From Planktotalea frisia (GTDB lineage: Bacteria > Pseudomonadota > Alphaproteobacteria > Rhodobacterales > Rhodobacteraceae): a stretch of DNA of 64,000 nucleotides. Every line of letters starts with the position of its first letter. Position 1 is the first letter of the stretch. The notes below the pieces were generated by a model that was given only the letters and a program-made list of their open reading frames with translations, had not been told where the DNA came from and did no database searches. Shown here piece by piece: positions 59,104 through 64,000 of the stretch. The stretch covers positions 30,711-94,710 of the forward strand of contig NZ_MLCB01000159.1 of the NCBI RefSeq assembly GCF_001890925.1, in the 5' to 3' direction. The position numbers were made by a program, and so were the translations under genes.

Positions 59104-60453
59104 TTAGCTTGCGGGTTTAGCGCCGCCACCGCCGCCTCCGCCACTGCGACGTCTGCGACCACCACCTGGCTTACCGCCGCCACCGCCGGGCTTGCCGCCA
59201 CCAGCGCCGCCACCGGGCTTGCCGCCGCCACCTGGACGACCACGACCACCGCCACCTTTGCCACGACCACCGCCGCCACCACCCATGCCAGAACGGCTCT
59301 TGGCGGAAGGACCATCGAAATCAACCCACGCCGTGCCAGAGGCAACGGGGATAGAAATCTTCATCGTCTTTTCGATGTCTTTCAACAAATCCATTTCATC
59401 AGGCGCACAGAATGCAATCGCGGCACCATCTTTGCCAGCACGTGCAGTCCGGCCAATACGGTGCACATAGGCGTCCGGGACATTGGGCAACTCGTAGTTA
59501 TAAACGTGGCGCACATCGGGAATATCGAGACCGCGCGCCGCAACGTCTGTTGCCACGAGCACTTTCATATCGCCCTTTTTAAACGCCGCCAAAGCGCGCT
59601 CGCGCTGACCTTGGCTTTTGTTGCCATGAATAGAGGTCGCAGCGAACCCGCGCGCCACCAGCTGTTTCATCAGTTTTTCACAACCGTGCTTCGTGCGTCC
59701 GAAAACCAGTGCGCGCTCTTCTTTGTGCTCACCCAGTAATTCGATCAGCAAGGATTGCTTTTCGGTCTTGGCAATGAAGTGCACAACCTGCGTAACCTTA
59801 TCGGCCGCTTTGCCGGGGGGCGATACTTGGATGCGCTTGGGGCTTTTGAGATAGGTATTCGCAATCTCGTTCATCAGCTTCGGCATGGTCGCCGAAAACA
59901 GCATGGTCTGGCGCTGCTCTGGCAAATGCGTCGCGATCTGGCGCAGCGCGTGGATAAAGCCCATGTCGAGCATTTGATCCGCCTCATCGAGCACCAAGAA
60001 ATGCGACTCTTTAAGCGTGAGCGCGCGGCGATCCATCAGGTCGATCAAACGGCCGGGCGTCGCGACAAGAATGTCGATGCCGTTCTCCAAACGCTTGGAT
60101 TGCACGTTGATCGATTGACCACCCACAACCAGCGCAACCTTGATCGGTGTGCCTTTGGTATAGTCTTTGAGGTTCTCAACGATCTGGCTTGCCAATTCGC
60201 GCGTCGGCGCAAGAATAAGGGCGCGCACGGTCTTTGGCGACGGGCGACCGGGGTTTTCGCTCAACAAAGTGATCAATGGGAGACCAAAGGCCGCCGTTTT
60301 GCCTGTGCCCGTCTGAGCAAGGCCAAGAACGTCATGGCCATTCAACGCTTCTGGGATGGCGCGGGCTTGGATCGGGGTCGGTGTGGTTAGGCCCAGTTCG
60401 CTCAAACGTTCTATAAGACGCTTGGGCAGGCCCATGGTTTCAAATTCACTCAA
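59104..60453 (-). CDS. DEAD-box ATP-dependent RNA helicase with a Gly-rich tail
   Basis: A 449-residue RhlE-like helicase. Seen: Q motif TTPTPIQARAIPEALNG, motif I AQTGTGKTAAFGLPLI, Ia ALILAPTRELASQI, II FLVLDEADQMLDMGF, III MLFSATMP, and VI HRIGRTARAGKDGAA. The last 75 residues are nearly all Gly with Lys, Pro and Arg (GGGGRGKGGGGRGRPGGG...), an RNA-binding, disordered tail. TTG at 60453 (MSEFETMGLPKRL) has AAAGGA upstream; ATG at 60435 is the alternative. It unwinds RNA in ribosome assembly, decay or cold response. Confidence 0.92.
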   Translation of the reverse strand: MSEFETMGLPKRLIERLSELGLTTPTPIQARAIPEALNGHDVLGLAQTGTGKTAAFGLPLITLLSENPGRPSPKTVRALILAPTRELASQIVENLKDYTKGTPIKVALVVGGQSINVQSKRLENGIDILVATPGRLIDLMDRRALTLKESHFLVLDEADQMLDMGFIHALRQIATHLPEQRQTMLFSATMPKLMNEIANTYLKSPKRIQVSPPGKAADKVTQVVHFIAKTEKQSLLIELLGEHKEERALVFGRTKHGCEKLMKQLVARGFAATSIHGNKSQGQRERALAAFKKGDMKVLVATDVAARGLDIPDVRHVYNYELPNVPDAYVHRIGRTARAGKDGAAIAFCAPDEMDLLKDIEKTMKISIPVASGTAWVDFDGPSAKSRSGMGGGGGGRGKGGGGRGRPGGGGKPGGGAGGGKPGGGGGKPGGGRRRRSGGGGGGGAKPAS

Positions 60454-60648
60454 CAGATAATGTCCTTTAGGGGTAGTTTGTGCAGCGCAGCCCATGCTTG
60501 GGCGCGTTTTGCAGTGTTTGAGCAGCACATGGCCCCTTTGATGCGTCAAGTCAACCGCATCGGCGCGAATGCGCGACGCGCTGCCCCTTTTCCCTCGCGT
60601 TCGGGTAGGCTATGGACGATTCAGCACAGGATAATGCGGAGCCGCGAT

Positions 60649-61071
60649 ATGGCTGACACGACAATCATAGAGCGCTGCGAAGCCAAGGGGCTGCGCATGA
60701 CAGGCCCACGACGCACCATCGCGGCCGTTCTGCAAGCAAGCGACGACCACCCCGATGTGGAAGAGCTATACGCGCGCGCCTCAGCCGTGGACGCGCAGAT
60801 TTCGATCGCGACGGTCTACCGCACCGTGAAACTGTTCGAAGAAGCGGGTATTCTGGACAAGCTTGAATTCGGTGACGGACGTGCACGCTATGAAGATGCA
60901 GAGCGTGATCACCATGATCACCTTATCGATATGAATTCCGGCGAAGTCATCGAATTCGTAGACCCCGAGATCGAAGAACTGCAAGAACGCATCGCCGCGC
61001 GTCTTGGCTATACGCTCAAAGGTCACAAGCTCGAACTCTACGGCGTTCCAATCAAGTCGAAAACAACCTAG
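60649..61071 (+). CDS. Fur-family metalloregulator (Fur/Mur-type)
   Basis: A 140-residue repressor. The winged helix is LRMTGPRRTIAAVLQASDDH followed by ISIATVYRTVKLFEEAGILD; the metal site is AERDHHDHLIDMNSGEVIEF. The C-terminal CxxC pairs of Zur-type proteins are absent. In this bacterial group the Fur homologue often acts as a manganese-responsive Mur, so iron or manganese control of uptake genes is expected. ATG at 60649. Four bases after it a DMT transporter gene starts, probably co-transcribed. Confidence 0.88.
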   Translation: MADTTIIERCEAKGLRMTGPRRTIAAVLQASDDHPDVEELYARASAVDAQISIATVYRTVKLFEEAGILDKLEFGDGRARYEDAERDHHDHLIDMNSGEVIEFVDPEIEELQERIAARLGYTLKGHKLELYGVPIKSKTT

Positions 61072-61074
61072 CGC

Positions 61075-61947
61075 GTGGGAAACACCCGCGCGGCCCTTTT
61101 GATGGTTCTCGCCATGGCTGGCTTTGCCTTGGGCGATGCTTTTGTAAAGCTTTCAGCGGGTGCCATGTCGATTGCACAAGTGCTGATCTTTATGTCCGTG
61201 CCCGGCGTGATCATCTTTGCCATATTGGCTAAACGCAGCGGACAAGACGTTTTCTCGCGCCAGTTCTTTGACAAAACGGTTCTCATGCGCAACTCGGTCG
61301 AGGCGTTTACAGCCATTTGCATGGTCAGCGCACTTTCCCTTGCGCCGCTCTCTTTGGTCATTTCAATCATCCAAGCTGTGCCCTTGTTTGTTACACTCGG
61401 CGCCGCGCTGATCCTCAAGGAAAAAGTTGGCCCACGTCGTTGGATCGCGCTGATCGCTGGGTTCTTTGGTGTGATGTTGATGCTACGCCCTGACGCGAGC
61501 GGCATTTCATTTGGCGCTTTGCTCGCGCTCTTTGCGGCGGTTGGTCTATCAACCCGCGACTTGCTCACCCGCGTGATGCCTGCGCGCATCGGAACGCTGC
61601 AAATGGCCACTTGGGGCACAGCTGCGCTGATCCCTGCGGGCTTTCTGATGCTGCCCTTCACTGGTCCGCATGGCATGCCAAGCCTGTCTGCTTGGGGCAT
61701 TGTGCTCTGTGCGTCACTGGTAAATGCGGTGGGTTACTATTCGATCACTGCTGCGATGCGCCTTGGCGAAGTGTCCTTTGTCACGCCGTTTCGTTACACA
61801 CGGTTGGTTTTTGCTCTCATCATCGCCGCGCTGTTTTTCGCAGAGCAAGCGGATTCGCTGACCTTGCTTGGTGCTTTCATCGTCATTGGCTCAGGCCTGT
61901 TCGTTATGTGGCGCGAGCGAAAACTTTCTGTTAGCGGTAACAATTAG
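61075..61947 (+). CDS. EamA/DMT-family transporter
   Basis: A 290-residue, ten-span protein of two EamA repeats (ALLMVLAMAGFALGDAFVKL; LLALFAAVGLSTRDLLTRVM). It starts with GTG at 61075, three bases after the fur-like stop. S-adenosylmethionine or riboflavin-type uptake has been shown for some members; the substrate here is unknown. Only distantly similar to the DMT protein at 55379. Confidence 0.88.
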   Translation: MGNTRAALLMVLAMAGFALGDAFVKLSAGAMSIAQVLIFMSVPGVIIFAILAKRSGQDVFSRQFFDKTVLMRNSVEAFTAICMVSALSLAPLSLVISIIQAVPLFVTLGAALILKEKVGPRRWIALIAGFFGVMLMLRPDASGISFGALLALFAAVGLSTRDLLTRVMPARIGTLQMATWGTAALIPAGFLMLPFTGPHGMPSLSAWGIVLCASLVNAVGYYSITAAMRLGEVSFVTPFRYTRLVFALIIAALFFAEQADSLTLLGAFIVIGSGLFVMWRERKLSVSGNN

Positions 61948-61986
61948 TGCGCTAACAGGGTTCCCCCCATGCCAAGTGCAGTGTAA

Positions 61987-63722
<1,736 letters not shown>

Positions 63723-63744
63723 ACTTCATCTTTCAAGATAAACT

Positions 63745-63782
63745 TCGGGGGAGTCGATCTATGATCGACGGGGGCTGGCCCC
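63745..63782. repeat. Intergenic hairpin element after the cupin gene
   Basis: CTTCGGGGGAG precedes GTCGATC/GATCGAC (63753-63759 and 63763-63769, a perfect seven-base stem) and then GGGGGCTGGCCCC (63770-63782). From memory, CTTCGGGGGAG with a following hairpin and a GGGGGC-x-GGCCCC end is a recurring intergenic element in roseobacters. It may end the eno-cupin transcript. Confidence 0.5.
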
Positions 63783-63935
63783 GTAAGAAGTCCTGAAACC
63801 AAATGAACCTATCTGAAAAAGAGCACACGAAACCCCTTTTTTTCTTGCTCAATTTGAGCGGTTCCGTGCTTTTCCTCATACGCCAAACAAACACCGTGTG
63901 TGGTTTTTTGGTGGTTTTTAACCGAGGGGAATTTA

Positions 63936-64000
63936 ATGCTATACCGCTGCTACCCCAAAACCCGAATTTTTTCATGGGTTATGACGCGGAAATTGTCTGA
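63936..64000 (+). CDS. Possible start of a gene running off the window
   Basis: ATG at 63936 with GAGGGG six bases upstream; the frame is open to the window end and reads MLYRCYPKTRIFSWVMTRKL. Too short to identify, and a competing frame is also open here, so this is only a candidate. Confidence 0.3.
   Translation, partial: MLYRCYPKTRIFSWVMTRKLS

Noticed and set aside
59192..59470. Proline-rich plus-strand frame at the helicase 3' end
   Set aside because: It is the reverse complement of the Gly-rich helicase tail (GGN codons read as CCN).
63803..64000. 65-codon frame at the window end (starts MNLSEKEHTKPLFF)
   Set aside because: Poor composition and no ribosome site; the alternative start at 63936 has a better ribosome site, though both are uncertain.

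Overview
The window looks like chromosome from a marine alphaproteobacterium of the Rhodobacteraceae (Roseobacter group). The evidence is family-typical gene sets and order: aglEFGAK with a divergent LacI regulator, fumC followed by DUF4169 and ribbon-helix-helix genes, lptF-lptG-lptD-surA-pdxA-rsmA, prfA-prmC, a free-standing pterin-binding methyltransferase beside a MetF-type reductase, and an RNase E with an acidic insertion in its S1 region. This placement comes from recognising proteins by eye, not from a database search. No rRNA, tRNA, CRISPR array or intact transposase was seen.

Layout. 1-433: 3' part of an enoyl-CoA hydratase gene. 754-4329: an accessory block, all on the minus strand, that reads like the backbone of a small mobilizable plasmid. 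In transcription order it has a winged-helix replication-type protein with iteron-like repeats inside its own gene, mobC, a relaxase of the ColE1/HEN type with two further mob-like genes overprinted in its 3' half, a frameshifted RelE/HigB-type toxin and its intact antitoxin. 4473-6794: a secreted WYL-like protein, rlmE and a Ppx/GppA phosphatase. 7059-9682: a one-carbon operon (small 'virulence factor' domain protein, MetF-like reductase, pterin-binding methyltransferase) followed by a small protein whose ribosome site and start codon lie inside a 16-bp hairpin. 9737-19626: alpha-glucoside uptake and breakdown (aglKAGFE on minus; aglR, a GH1 beta-glucosidase and glucokinase on plus) with two matching operator palindromes in the divergent promoter region.

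19689-26337: sspB, the fumC cluster, a second copy of the small protein family seen at 9452, a cytochrome P450 whose ATG is out of frame because of an eight-base homopolymer, a membrane-anchored serine-hydrolase-like protein coupled to it, ccdA and a TusA-like gene. 26399-36415: rne with a long leader, two short ORFs, a TfoX C-terminal-like gene, ndk, a DUF6157 gene, an ABC-F ATPase, a MarC protein, a retropepsin-like protease, holC and pepA. 36547-46677: LPS export, outer-membrane biogenesis and translation genes. 46748-51369: small envelope proteins, a three-gene ureohydrolase/amidohydrolase operon and mazG.

51449-64000: a ferric-iron binding protein behind a palindromic operator-promoter, a nucleoside hydrolase, a GNAT acetyltransferase, SelO, two DMT transporters, a CPA1 antiporter interrupted by an ochre codon, a TerB/DUF533 protein, a stand-alone BLUF photoreceptor, a DEAD-box helicase, a Fur-family regulator, enolase and a cupin. 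The strongest items for follow-up are the overprinted mobilization genes, the origin-like repeats inside the replication-type gene, three apparently disrupted genes (toxin, P450, antiporter) and the hairpin that covers a start codon.
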